Notes: generated by a model not told the origin, from the letters alone. DNA of 6,419 bases from Halobacteriovorax sp. (GCA_002686115.1 NZAF01000118.1:1-6419); one strand, 5' to 3'; shown: positions 1-5,877, counted from the first letter of the stretch. Made by a program: numbers and translations.

Positions 1-378
1 ATTGTTTAAAAGTCGCTACATGAATTCCTATTAATCTGCATAATTCAGCATAACCAATGCCATATTCTTTTTTCCCTATATCAAAAAGCTCAACGATTTT
101 TTCACGTCCTTTTCTCTTTTGATTTTTAAGATCATTTTTTAAAACTTCGCTAAGCAAATATGTTTTATATCTTTCCTGTTTGAGCTTATTGGCCACAGCA
201 TTTTTTTGCTTATCTTTACTTTCTTTAACGCAGACTTTTTTCTGACTTTTCCAGCATTCTTAATCCAGTAGAGTGCTGTTGTTCTTGGAATATTCAACTC
301 TGGAAATAGGTTTGGATTTCTTGTTTCAATGATCATTTCTTTAATGTCAGGGTGATATTTTCGGTAATTTGATCTCAC
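1..378 (-). CDS. Transposase/integrase-like protein, N-terminal part, with -1 frameshift, truncated by window edge
   Basis: The gene starts at GTG (376-378), with GGAG six bases upstream. The first frame gives MRSNYRKYHPDIKEMI followed by a likely helix-turn-helix (about residues 25-43, FPELNIPRTTALYWIKN), then a Lys-rich stretch. It reads out to a stop at 139. At the run of seven A (plus-strand T run 201-207) the -1 frame takes over and stays open to base 1, giving NAVANKLKQERYKTYLLSEV and later GIGYAELCRLIGIHVATFKQ, which reads like a coherent continuation. An HTH followed by basic helices at an N-terminus is typical of DDE transposases of the IS3/rve type; the catalytic domain would lie outside the window. 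The shift may be programmed, as in IS3-family elements, or a disabling mutation. The family assignment is from overall look, not from catalytic motifs. Confidence 0.6.
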
Positions 379-426
379 TTTAAACTCCGTCGAATTTTCG
401 TCAGATTTAGTATAAAATTTGCGGGA

Positions 427-456
427 ATTATAGGTGGTTTTGACGAATAACTACAA
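427..456 (-). promoter_or_regulatory. Putative promoter of the transposase-like gene
   Basis: On the minus strand TTGTAG (451-456) is followed after 18 bases by a perfect TATAAT (427-432), about 50 bases upstream of the GTG start. The -35 is poor and the -10 is good. The sequence just upstream contains two near copies of TGTAGT, and IS ends often begin with TG and carry the -35, so the element's end may lie near 460-467. The other end is not visible. Confidence 0.35.
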
Positions 457-549
457 ATTACTACAGTGTAAATAGTTTGAGTTATGTTGGATTGGGTTTT
501 AAGTTATTGTTTTTTTGAATTCTCGTAAATGGTGAAAGGTGCCGAAAGT

Positions 550-588
550 ACAACTAACCTGTTAATATTATTAACTTTCGTTAGTTGT
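550..588. repeat. Nested inverted repeat
   Basis: The outer arms ACAACTAAC (550-558) and GTTAGTTGT (580-588) are perfect complements. Inside them sits a second perfect palindrome, GTTAATATTATTAAC (561-575). The two stems are separated by 2 and 4 unpaired bases. An alternative pairing, GAAAGT (545-549 area) with ACTTTC (574-579), competes. No T run follows on either strand, so it does not look like an ordinary terminator. Confidence 0.6.
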
Positions 589-768
589 TTGTAGCCAAAA
601 TAGCCACGGCCTTAAACATAGTCACTACTCATTCGTGTAGCACTAGAGCACAAATATCATATCGGACAAACTCTTTTAAATCTACTAATTTATTTTTTGA
701 TTTTTCCTAATCAATAATATTTTTAAAAACTATTTAATTGGTATTTCTAGTTTAAGTAAAGACGTACT

Positions 769-2031
769 TCAAAGACTATCGATTCTCTTTTGTAAATGAC
801 TAGCTCGTTTGTAAAACTCATCTCTTATTAACGATGCTGTTTTTATAGCATCAAATTTTTCTTCAAACTCACTTACTAGAGAATCAATATTTTTAGAGAT
901 TAAATCAACAACACTTTTTCCTTCCTTAAAAAGAAGTGATTCTTTTATCTCTAGTTTCTCAGCGAGTAGTTCAAAATTTTTCACCTTTAATTTACTCCAA
1001 TCATGATTTCCACCAATTTTGTAACTAAACTTTTTTGTTAACCCTTTATATATTGAAGTGCAAAGAAGATCATAAAAGGGTGACAGTCTTATTCCTTTAT
1101 CTGTGTAGAGAAAAGTTAGATTCTTTGAGTGACAATCATTGTTTCCAATTAATAGATTAAACCAAAACCACTTTAAGAACTGTGACAAGTCTTTAAGTGG
1201 TACCGCACTATGCTTTTTGATCAACTGATAGTTTTCAAAAAGTTTTGGACCTCCGTCCTCTTCATATTTTCTTCTAGAAGTTAAACCTTGAGCCTGGCAA
1301 AAATCTTCTTGATGAATTCTAACGGTCTTTTCTTTAGCGATCTTACGATCAAAGCGCTCGACAATATACAAAGGATATTCACCATCAATTAAAATCGTCT
1401 TTGGAACATTGAGACCTATTAGGCATGCAAGCTTCATGCAAAAGTGTTCATTATAAGGAGTATCATGAGTATTTCGATGATATCGAACATGAGGTTTTAA
1501 TATATGTGTAGTGGGTTCTCCATTTAGAGGAATGAGAATTCTTTTATCTTTATATATAATAGGAAATTTATCTTGGGCACCGGCAAGAGAAAAACGTCCC
1601 CCCTCCTCACTTATAATTGTTCCAGTAAGTGGTCTTTTTTCTCTTAGAAATTCATAAATTTTTTCAATTTTGATTTCGGAAGATTTATATTTCTCAACCC
1701 TTTGCGCTTTATCCGAAGGACTTAAAATAAAGGCACCAGCACAGTCAACTCCAAATTCTTTTAAGAAGCGAAACTCATCTGTAACATTCTTCTTTGATAA
1801 GCTTTCAATGGCCTGCTTAACTTCCCCCTCTGGAAGAAGATTTTCAAAGAACGCCTTTGATTGCATATGACTAAATGAATCTTCACGTAGTGGGAGATTA
1901 ATAGAAATAGCAAAAGAGCTTTGGTTTTCTAGCCAATTCTTAGCGTATGAGAAGGATAATCTTTCTTCATCATCCTCAAGTAGCACTCCGACTAATTCAT
2001 CATTATAAAAAAGACTCAGGCTTTCACTCAC
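769..2031 (-). CDS. hipA: HipA-family serine/threonine kinase toxin
   Basis: This is a 420-residue protein, close to E. coli HipA (440). Family members phosphorylate translation factors such as glutamyl-tRNA synthetase and induce growth arrest and persistence; the target here is unknown. The N-terminal coupling domain is about residues 1-105. The P-loop motif RFSLAGAQDK contains Ser148, equivalent to the autophosphorylated Ser150 of E. coli HipA. HILKP (Lys179) would bind ATP, and ERFDRK follows at 225-230. The catalytic loop is GNNDCHSKN (Asp299) and the metal-binding motif is SPFYD (Asp321). All key residues are present, so it looks active. The start is GTG; GGAG lies seven bases upstream inside the end of hipB, only 2 bases after the hipB stop, so the two are translationally coupled. 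Confidence in the family is high. Confidence 0.95.
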   Translation of the reverse strand: MSESLSLFYNDELVGVLLEDDEERLSFSYAKNWLENQSSFAISINLPLREDSFSHMQSKAFFENLLPEGEVKQAIESLSKKNVTDEFRFLKEFGVDCAGAFILSPSDKAQRVEKYKSSEIKIEKIYEFLREKRPLTGTIISEEGGRFSLAGAQDKFPIIYKDKRILIPLNGEPTTHILKPHVRYHRNTHDTPYNEHFCMKLACLIGLNVPKTILIDGEYPLYIVERFDRKIAKEKTVRIHQEDFCQAQGLTSRRKYEEDGGPKLFENYQLIKKHSAVPLKDLSQFLKWFWFNLLIGNNDCHSKNLTFLYTDKGIRLSPFYDLLCTSIYKGLTKKFSYKIGGNHDWSKLKVKNFELLAEKLEIKESLLFKEGKSVVDLISKNIDSLVSEFEEKFDAIKTASLIRDEFYKRASHLQKRIDSL

Positions 2032-2033
2032 CT

Positions 2034-2276
2034 CTATTCTCCACTCTCATGACTTCGATCTCTTAAATAAAGATCAAACCCAAGTAAATTTGAAATTGAA
2101 ATGAGCGTTGAAAGTTTGATATCACTTGCACCAGATTCAATCTTAGCAATTCCTGCACGAGATAAACCTGCATAATCAGCAAGTTCAGTTTGTGTGATTT
2201 TTCTCTGATTTCGCATCTCTTTAATTATCGATGCGACCTCTCTACTATCTTTAATATCCGTAAATCTCTCAGCCAT
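2034..2276 (-). CDS. hipB: HipB-like Xre-family antitoxin and repressor
   Basis: This is a small helix-turn-helix protein of the Xre/Cro class. The HTH runs across ITQTELADYAGLSRAGIAKI, followed by the dimerising helices (STLISISNLLGFDLYLRD) that usually end HipB. In the family it binds HipA, neutralises the kinase and represses its own operon. I chose the ATG at 2274-2276 (80 residues) rather than the in-frame ATG at 2280-2282, because GGAG (2284-2287) lies 7 bases from the former and only 1 base from the latter. It is the first gene of the hipBA operon and ends 2 bases before the hipA GTG. Promoter and operator candidates lie immediately upstream. Confidence 0.9.
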   Translation of the reverse strand: MAERFTDIKDSREVASIIKEMRNQRKITQTELADYAGLSRAGIAKIESGASDIKLSTLISISNLLGFDLYLRDRSHESGE

Positions 2277-2294
2277 ATGCATACTCCAGTATAC

Positions 2295-2322
2295 ATTATA
2301 ACAATTTTTTGAAATACTTCAA
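2295..2322 (-). promoter_or_regulatory. hipBA promoter
   Basis: On the minus strand TTGAAG (2317-2322) is separated by 16 bases from a perfect TATAAT (2295-2300). The expected transcript start is near 2288, giving a leader of only about 12 bases that includes the GGAG site. The -35 box lies inside the palindrome at 2314-2332, as expected for an autorepressed antitoxin operon. Confidence 0.7.
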
Positions 2323-2332
2323 TATGAAGTAT
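2314..2332. promoter_or_regulatory. Candidate HipB operator (palindrome over the -35)
   Basis: ATACTTCA (2314-2321) and TGAAGTAT (2325-2332) form an 8-bp inverted repeat around 3 bases. It covers the -35 hexamer of the hipBA promoter. Binding by HipB is inferred from position only. Confidence 0.55.
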
Positions 2333-2430
2333 ACTTTAGTAGACATTTTTACATTTTTTTTCTTTCCATCTATAAATGTATACCAAAGTAGTCATTTACT
2401 GGAGCTAATTTCATTACATTTATGAATCCT

Positions 2431-2466
2431 TAAAATATAGAAAAGGCCTAGCACTTTTCTATTTTA
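2431..2466 (-). terminator. Putative terminator overlapping the doc stop codon
   Basis: On the minus strand ATAGAAAAG and CTTTTCTAT form a 9-bp perfect stem with an 8-base loop TGCTAGGC that includes the doc stop codon. With a two-base bulge, an outer TAAAAT/ATTTTA adds to the stem. The descending arm is T-rich. The stem is AT-rich, so strength is uncertain. Confidence 0.4.
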
Positions 2467-2828
2467 GAAGAAATCCATTTAGCAATCTGAGTGACATCAT
2501 AATTTTCTGTAATAACACTTTTAATTATGAAGTTAACGACAGTTTTGTTTTTGCATCTTAGGTTATGGCCATTCATTTTTAAGAAAACCACTGTAGCAAG
2601 TAGAGCGACCCTTTTATTTCCATCTATAAAACAATGATTCATACATAGACTTTGCATAAGTGTTGCAGCTTGCTCACTAAGAGAATTATAATATCCAGAC
2701 TGACACCTTAGGACTGCACTTTCCAAAAGACCCATGTCTCGAATTCCTTCCTTTCCCCCATGAGTTTTTATCGTTCTCTCATGCAGGTTAAGAACTTCAT
2801 CGATCGTCAAAAAATTTGTGACTTTCAC
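2448..2828 (-). CDS. doc: Doc toxin, Fic/Doc family
   Basis: The protein has 126 residues, the same length as phage P1 Doc. The family signature HxFx(D/N)xNKR is present as HCFIDGNKR (His65 to Arg73), with the Doc-type Lys in place of the Gly of AMPylating Fic proteins. P1 Doc uses this site to phosphorylate elongation factor EF-Tu and stop translation; the same role is inferred here. The upstream motif LHERTIKTHGGKEGIRDMGLLESAV and the downstream helix ATVVFLKMNGHNL also fit the family. The start is GTG (2826-2828), and its GTGA overlaps the stop of the antitoxin gene by 4 bases, so translation is coupled. It appears intact. The partner is not a typical Phd but a ribbon-helix-helix-like protein. 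Confidence 0.93.
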   Translation of the reverse strand: MKVTNFLTIDEVLNLHERTIKTHGGKEGIRDMGLLESAVLRCQSGYYNSLSEQAATLMQSLCMNHCFIDGNKRVALLATVVFLKMNGHNLRCKNKTVVNFIIKSVITENYDVTQIAKWISSKIEKC

Positions 2829-3040
2829 TTTGCAAGCTCTTCTAATGCTTCATCAAATTCATCAAAGGCTTCATCAGATGCTTTATAAAATATTGGTTTG
2901 ATTTTCTTTTTATTCAATAAATCTTGAACGGCTTCAGTTAATAAAGAAGAAATATCTCTATTCTCTTGTTTTGCAAGCTCTCTTAATTCATCAAGAGTTT
3001 TCTCATCCATTTTAGAGCTAAATTTTTTTGCAATACTCAT
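2825..3040 (-). CDS. Ribbon-helix-helix type antitoxin of the Doc module
   Basis: This is a 71-residue protein just upstream of doc, overlapping it by 4 bases. Residues about 4-44 have the pattern of a CopG/RHH domain: a short N-terminal strand (KKFSSKM), helix A (DEKTLDELRELAKQEN), then DISSLLTEAVQDLL as helix B. The C-terminal tail (FYKASDEAFDEFDEALEEL) is acidic and amphipathic, as expected of the segment that wraps the toxin. In such modules the antitoxin neutralises Doc and represses the operon through its DNA-binding domain. No Shine-Dalgarno lies before the ATG (3038-3040); the promoter position suggests a leaderless message. An in-frame ATG at codon 11 also lacks a ribosome site. The RHH call is by pattern and not certain. 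Confidence 0.8.
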   Translation of the reverse strand: MSIAKKFSSKMDEKTLDELRELAKQENRDISSLLTEAVQDLLNKKKIKPIFYKASDEAFDEFDEALEELAK

Positions 3041-3046
3041 ACTAGT

Positions 3047-3076
3047 AATTTAGCACACAAGACCCAGACAGGTCAA
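3047..3076 (-). promoter_or_regulatory. Promoter of the antitoxin-doc operon, likely leaderless
   Basis: On the minus strand TTGACC (3071-3076) is followed after 18 bases by TGC-TAAATT, an extended -10 (hexamer 3047-3052). Only six bases separate the -10 from the ATG, so transcription is expected to begin at or next to the A of the start codon. This agrees with the missing Shine-Dalgarno. Confidence 0.6.
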
Positions 3077-3089
3077 GATACGTCTTGAC
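3072..3089. promoter_or_regulatory. Candidate antitoxin operator
   Basis: GTCAAGA (3072-3078) and TCTTGAC (3083-3089) form a perfect 7-bp inverted repeat with a 4-base spacer. It overlaps the -35 of the antitoxin promoter, a typical place for an autorepressor site. Confidence 0.6.
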
Positions 3090-3131
3090 AATTTAGGGTT
3101 TCCAAATTTCAGTCCGTTAGGTCAACTCGCT

Positions 3132-4190
3132 CTACCCACAACATTTCTTATACTTTTTCCCCGAATTACAAGGACAAGGATCATTTCGACCTATCTTCTT
3201 CGAACTATTTTTAATTGAGTTATCCATTTGGAATAACTCATTATAAATAAATGTAAATTTATCTCTTTGCGAGTCACTTGTGCCTAAAGATTCAAACCAA
3301 ACTTTAAAATCACTTGGAAGCCGATCTAGGAATGCATTTGAAAGGAGCTCATCTCTTCTCTCAAGCTGTTTTTTGTATTTTTTGTCTATGGGAGCATTTA
3401 TCGCCAAATCTAGTTTCTTTGATAACTCAATTTCCTCTTTTTTTGTGCGAACAGAATTTTTTAAATAGCTTAATCTCTCATCTGAGTTTCTTTTAGATTT
3501 CTTAATATCTTGAAAATGAAAAATCTCTTCATCTGGATATTCAAAAGAGGTCCAGTACTCTCCCATATCAATCCACTCATCAAAATAAGGATTTTCAAAT
3601 CGATCTTGTGGCAAATACTTCACAAGAGGTGCAATTTCAATAAGTCTTCTTCTAACTTCTTTTTGAATCTCTGGATCTCCTTTATCAGGAAGAGCTAGGG
3701 CTTTGAAAGAAGCTTCTTCATCCCAAATAACTTCTTTTACTCTTCTTTGTATTTCAGGATTAGTTTTTCCAGTATTACCCAAAAGACCAAGGAGATGCTC
3801 ATCTTCTCCATCATAAAGTGTGCGATATAACTTCCAGGCTTCATAGATATCTGAAAAATGTTCTTCACTAACAATAGCTTCTAAATAGTTTAAAGTAGCA
3901 TCAGCGATTCTTTCATCTTCATCTGGATCTGCATAAACTAGTAAGCGTAGTGCATCTTTAATAGCTCCACAATATTGATGAGCAGTCAAAACATCTAAGC
4001 TATGAAGAGATATCCAAAAATCTTCCTCAGTGAGTTCATACCTTGCTTCACTAAACCAAGACTCGAGACCATCGGCCATATTCTTTATAAATGGCACAAG
4101 GCTTTTAAGTGAAACCTCATCAGCATTTGCCCATGATAGGTATTCTTCTCTATCTGGCTTTTCACGATTAAAAGTATTATAAGTAAGCAT
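3132..4190 (-). CDS. SEC-C metal-binding domain protein of unknown function
   Basis: This is a 352-residue soluble protein with no signal peptide or membrane segment visible. The only recognised domain is at the extreme C-terminus: GRNDPCPCNSGKKYKKCC, a SEC-C zinc motif with Cys339, Cys341, Cys350 and Cys351 (CxC-x8-CC). The same motif ends SecA, where it binds zinc and SecB, and is found on many unrelated proteins. Residues 1-230 are acidic and helical, with EDE clusters near 88-95 and 128-131. Residues 230-285 are very rich in Lys, Glu and Arg and probably form a charged helix or coiled coil. The ATG has AAGGA six bases upstream. It has its own promoter and stands alone between the Doc module and the AbiE wreckage. 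The function is not known. Confidence 0.85.
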   Translation of the reverse strand: MLTYNTFNREKPDREEYLSWANADEVSLKSLVPFIKNMADGLESWFSEARYELTEEDFWISLHSLDVLTAHQYCGAIKDALRLLVYADPDEDERIADATLNYLEAIVSEEHFSDIYEAWKLYRTLYDGEDEHLLGLLGNTGKTNPEIQRRVKEVIWDEEASFKALALPDKGDPEIQKEVRRRLIEIAPLVKYLPQDRFENPYFDEWIDMGEYWTSFEYPDEEIFHFQDIKKSKRNSDERLSYLKNSVRTKKEEIELSKKLDLAINAPIDKKYKKQLERRDELLSNAFLDRLPSDFKVWFESLGTSDSQRDKFTFIYNELFQMDNSIKNSSKKIGRNDPCPCNSGKKYKKCCG

Positions 4191-4235
4191 TAAAAATCCT
4201 TGTCGTTAAATTAAGAAAGTAAATTTCAAATACCT

Positions 4236-4264
4236 TTTATAGAATGTTCTACCGTTTACATCAA
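4236..4264 (-). promoter_or_regulatory. Promoter of the SEC-C protein gene
   Basis: On the minus strand TTGATG (4259-4264) and TATAAA (4236-4241) are exactly 17 bases apart. The leader to the ATG is about 40 bases and ends in the AAGGA ribosome site. An AT-only inverted repeat, AATGTT/AACATT (4263-4279), lies beside the -35. Confidence 0.6.
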
Positions 4265-4283
4265 TGTTTTAATAACATTTTGT

Positions 4284-4814
4284 CTAATATTTCCAAAAAG
4301 GTGGCCCATGAGTAAGAAGCACATCAGTATTAGTTGGAATTAACTCCCAATGTTTTCTTATCTCATTACCTCGCTTTCGATTAAAGGCCCAATCATGAAA
4401 CCATGGTTGAATAGGAGAACCCCAAAATTTAATCCCATCTATGGTAATCGATGAATCATTTAGATACTTAATTCCACAAGACCTCAAAAGTTCAATATCA
4501 TCATCAGTAATATCACCAGAGGCTGTAAAAAAAGACTCACCATCTCCAAGTTCACTACAATAGGCTACAAGATTTACTTTATTTATCGTTTTGAATACAT
4601 TTAAAGCATTTTCTAAACTACGATCTCTTAAATATTCTGCAATTGTCTCCCAAGGTGCGGATGATATTAATCCATGATGTAGAGTGCTCATTACTTCTTC
4701 TATTTTTTTACCAGAGATATCTTCTGTTAAGTGATAATTGATATTGCTTTGATCAATGTATTGGTTATGTTGGGACGTAAAGCTGTCCTCCCAAAAATCA
4801 GAAGAAGTAAACAT
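4284..4814 (-). pseudogene. Metallophosphoesterase C-terminal fragment at the end of a mosaic frame
   Basis: The last 70 residues (about bases 4287-4499) match the C-terminal half of calcineurin-like metallophosphoesterases. ELLRSCGIKYLNDSS is followed by GIKFWGSPIQPWFHDWAFN, a helix EIRKHWELIP, and then DVLLTHGPPF, which supplies one metal-binding His. The N-terminal metal motifs (DxH, GDxxD, GNHD) are absent, and the frame stops with WKY four codons after THGPP. A shift by one base in the T run would give GPPFGNIRQN but soon stops again. The first 105 residues are not from this family and continue the upstream peptidase-like remnant without a break; the ATG at 4812-4814 is merely the first Met after an in-frame TAA at 4935-4937. 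It cannot be an active phosphoesterase and is read here as a decayed fragment. Confidence 0.7.
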
Positions 4815-5045
4815 ACATAAGTTTTTAGAAGAAGAGTTACTCTCAGTATCTGACTGAATTTTAAGCTTAAGTATATCTCCGCTATGACATGATTCTATTA
4901 CTGCAGCTACTTTTCTAGTTTGGGATAATTTATCTTATATAGATAACGTTTTCTCTGTAGATTGAGTTTTATTGTCAATATAGAGATCACCATTTCCACC
5001 GCCATGAGAGTTACTAAAAACTAGAATATTCTCATCTTGCTTAGC
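4500..5045 (-). pseudogene. Remnant of a caspase/legumain-like (clan CD) cysteine peptidase
   Basis: Reading in the same frame as the flanking pieces, QDENILVFSNSHGGGNGDLY has the hydrophobic strand plus catalytic His (codon 5004-5006) typical of clan CD. VAAVIESCHSGDIL has a second strand and the catalytic Cys (codon 4887-4889). The two are 39 residues apart, the usual spacing, and KNLCMFTSSDFWEDSF fits the following strand, where caspase-like enzymes recognise substrate. One in-frame TAA (4935-4937) interrupts the segment between His and Cys. The N-terminal part of the peptidase is missing, because AbiEii sequence runs directly into it. The stretch from about residue YHLTEDISG to FFTASGD has no family I recognise. 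Clan membership is inferred from motifs. Confidence 0.6.
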
Positions 5046-5470
5046 ATGTGATATCAAATAAAATATAAATGAATCTTTTACATCTGATGTAATGCCTTCA
5101 TTTTCAAGCAAATTTTTCACATCAAACAAATCTCTTGGATGTTGTCTATCCAAAGCTGCGCAAATCTTTCCTCCAAATGTATCAGCTAGTCCCAAACATT
5201 GTACCTCAACTTCTACCCCAAACTCTTTTTGAGCGAGAGGAGTTCAAGTTCTGATTTAATACACGCCAATATACTATGTATATTTTTAAATGTTTCAACT
5301 CTGGATTCTAAAGGTAGATAACAAAGATCAATATCGACGGACAGACGGGGGAAGTCCCTATGAAACAAATTAATTGCAGTGCCGCCCTTTAGAGCGACCC
5401 TTTTATCTTTTAGCGCATATGGAAGAATTTCTAATAACAGCTCCACTGTTTTACTATATTCATTACTCAA
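5046..5470 (-). pseudogene. AbiEii-type nucleotidyltransferase toxin, internally deleted and truncated
   Basis: AbiEii is the toxin of the type IV AbiE system, a nucleotidyltransferase-fold protein of about 300 residues. The N-terminal piece (5213-5470, TTG start with GGAG upstream) carries ALKGGTAINLFHRDFPRLS and DID, the nucleotidyltransferase signature. It stops at TAG 5213-5215. In the -1 frame directly after, VEVEVQCLGLADTFGGK and ALDRQHPRDLFDV, the conserved C-terminal AbiEii motifs, follow at once. The roughly 65 residues normally between them, including the KVE-N-RG region, are missing. The C-terminus beyond FYLISH is replaced by peptidase-like sequence. The TTG start overlaps the TGA of the upstream abiEi remnant (TTGA), as in intact operons. 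The gene is clearly inactive. Confidence 0.85.
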
Positions 5471-5849
5471 AATAGATTCTCCTCAGCCGCTCGATCTACT
5501 GTTATGTTGTATTTTTTATCGAGACTCCCTCCCTCGACAACAACTCTTTTGCCTCTTCCTAGATCTATCCTCTCCAAATTAAGTTTCTTAAAATATGGAA
5601 GGTTAAATTTTTCAGATATGTAGAGAAATACTCTTTTAACTTTAGATGAGGCTCCTCATTAGCTTTTATAAAGACCTCTGAAACTATCTTATCCAAGCAC
5701 CCACTTTTACAGTATTTATAGGCTAACTTACGATCTACGCCATATTCAGCAAGCCATTCAAGACCATGAACATCTCCACTATTCCAATTTAATAAAACCT
5801 GGTTTACCTTAAGCATAATACGTCGACTCCTAGGCGACTTTTTTAACAT
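5467..5849 (-). pseudogene. AbiEi-type antitoxin, middle deleted and frameshifted
   Basis: AbiEi proteins are winged-helix antitoxins and repressors of the AbiE operon, roughly 250 residues. Here the N-terminal domain is intact: LKVNQVLLNW, then WLAEYGVDRKLAYKY and CLDKIVSEVFIKANEEPH. The frame then ends at 5565. The C-terminal domain is found in another frame from 5655 to a TGA at 5467: SKVKRVFLYISEKFN, PYFKKLNLERIDLGRGKR and EGGSLDKKYNITVD, closely like family C-termini. About 120 residues between the two are gone. The family start corresponds to the ATG at 5814-5816, with AGGAG ten bases upstream, rather than the more distal ATG at 5847-5849. The gene cannot give a normal antitoxin. Confidence 0.85.
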
Positions 5850-5877
5850 ATTTTAAACCTGACATTAGTTTAAGCAA
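5850..5877 (-). promoter_or_regulatory. Putative promoter of the abiE remnant operon
   Basis: On the minus strand TTGCTT (5872-5877) is separated by 16 bases from TAAAAT (5850-5855). The expected start of transcription near 5843 lies downstream of the distal ATG, which supports translation from 5816. The -35 is poor. Confidence 0.35.

Larger units (their letters stand above)
379..768. other. Intergenic region between hipA and the transposase-like gene
   Basis: All frames are broken by stops and I see no gene or recognisable gene relic. The stretch holds the putative transposase promoter, a nested inverted repeat at 550-588, and a small inverted repeat TTGATT/AATCAA at 697-714. The last is followed on the plus strand by TAATATTTTT and is at best a weak terminator. 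No clear GC-rich terminator for hipA is present. Confidence 0.5.
2289..2397. repeat. GTATAC repeat array upstream of hipB
   Basis: GTATAC occurs at 2289-2294, 2329-2334 and 2378-2383. The second and third sit in longer direct repeats (2329-2348 and 2378-2397) that match at 16 of 20 bases, with a GTAG element 4 bases after each GTATAC. The first and third also form an inverted pair, GTATACATT (2289-2297) with AATGTATAC (2375-2383). The array could be a set of operator half-sites. A TATAAA-GTATAC arrangement on the plus strand at 2371-2383 mirrors the minus-strand promoter. Confidence 0.5.

Noticed and set aside
697..714. TTGATT/AATCAA hairpin as the hipA terminator
   Set aside because: On the minus strand, where hipA is read, it is followed by A residues rather than T; the stem is short and AT-only.
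1670..1870. Plus-strand open frame of 66 codons
   Set aside because: It lies entirely inside the intact hipA gene on the other strand and has no coding-like composition or ribosome site.
3116..3122. GTTAGGT (ACCTAAC on the minus strand), the form of an integron attC core site, just after the SEC-C gene stop
   Set aside because: No partner GTTRRRY site is found in the correct orientation before the next gene, and the region is fully used by the antitoxin promoter and operator. The other gaps also lack attC pairs, so an integron cassette array is not supported.
3280..3698. Three plus-strand open frames of about 60 codons
   Set aside because: They are antisense shadows of the SEC-C protein gene, rich in Phe and Ser as expected from reading Lys/Glu-rich coding sequence backwards.
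4284..4814. A functional small metallophosphoesterase
   Set aside because: The N-terminal metal-binding motifs are missing and the protein ends directly after THGPPF, so the active site cannot be complete.
5379..5582. Plus-strand open frame of 67 codons
   Set aside because: It is antisense to the AbiEi and AbiEii remnants, whose conserved motifs are clear on the minus strand.
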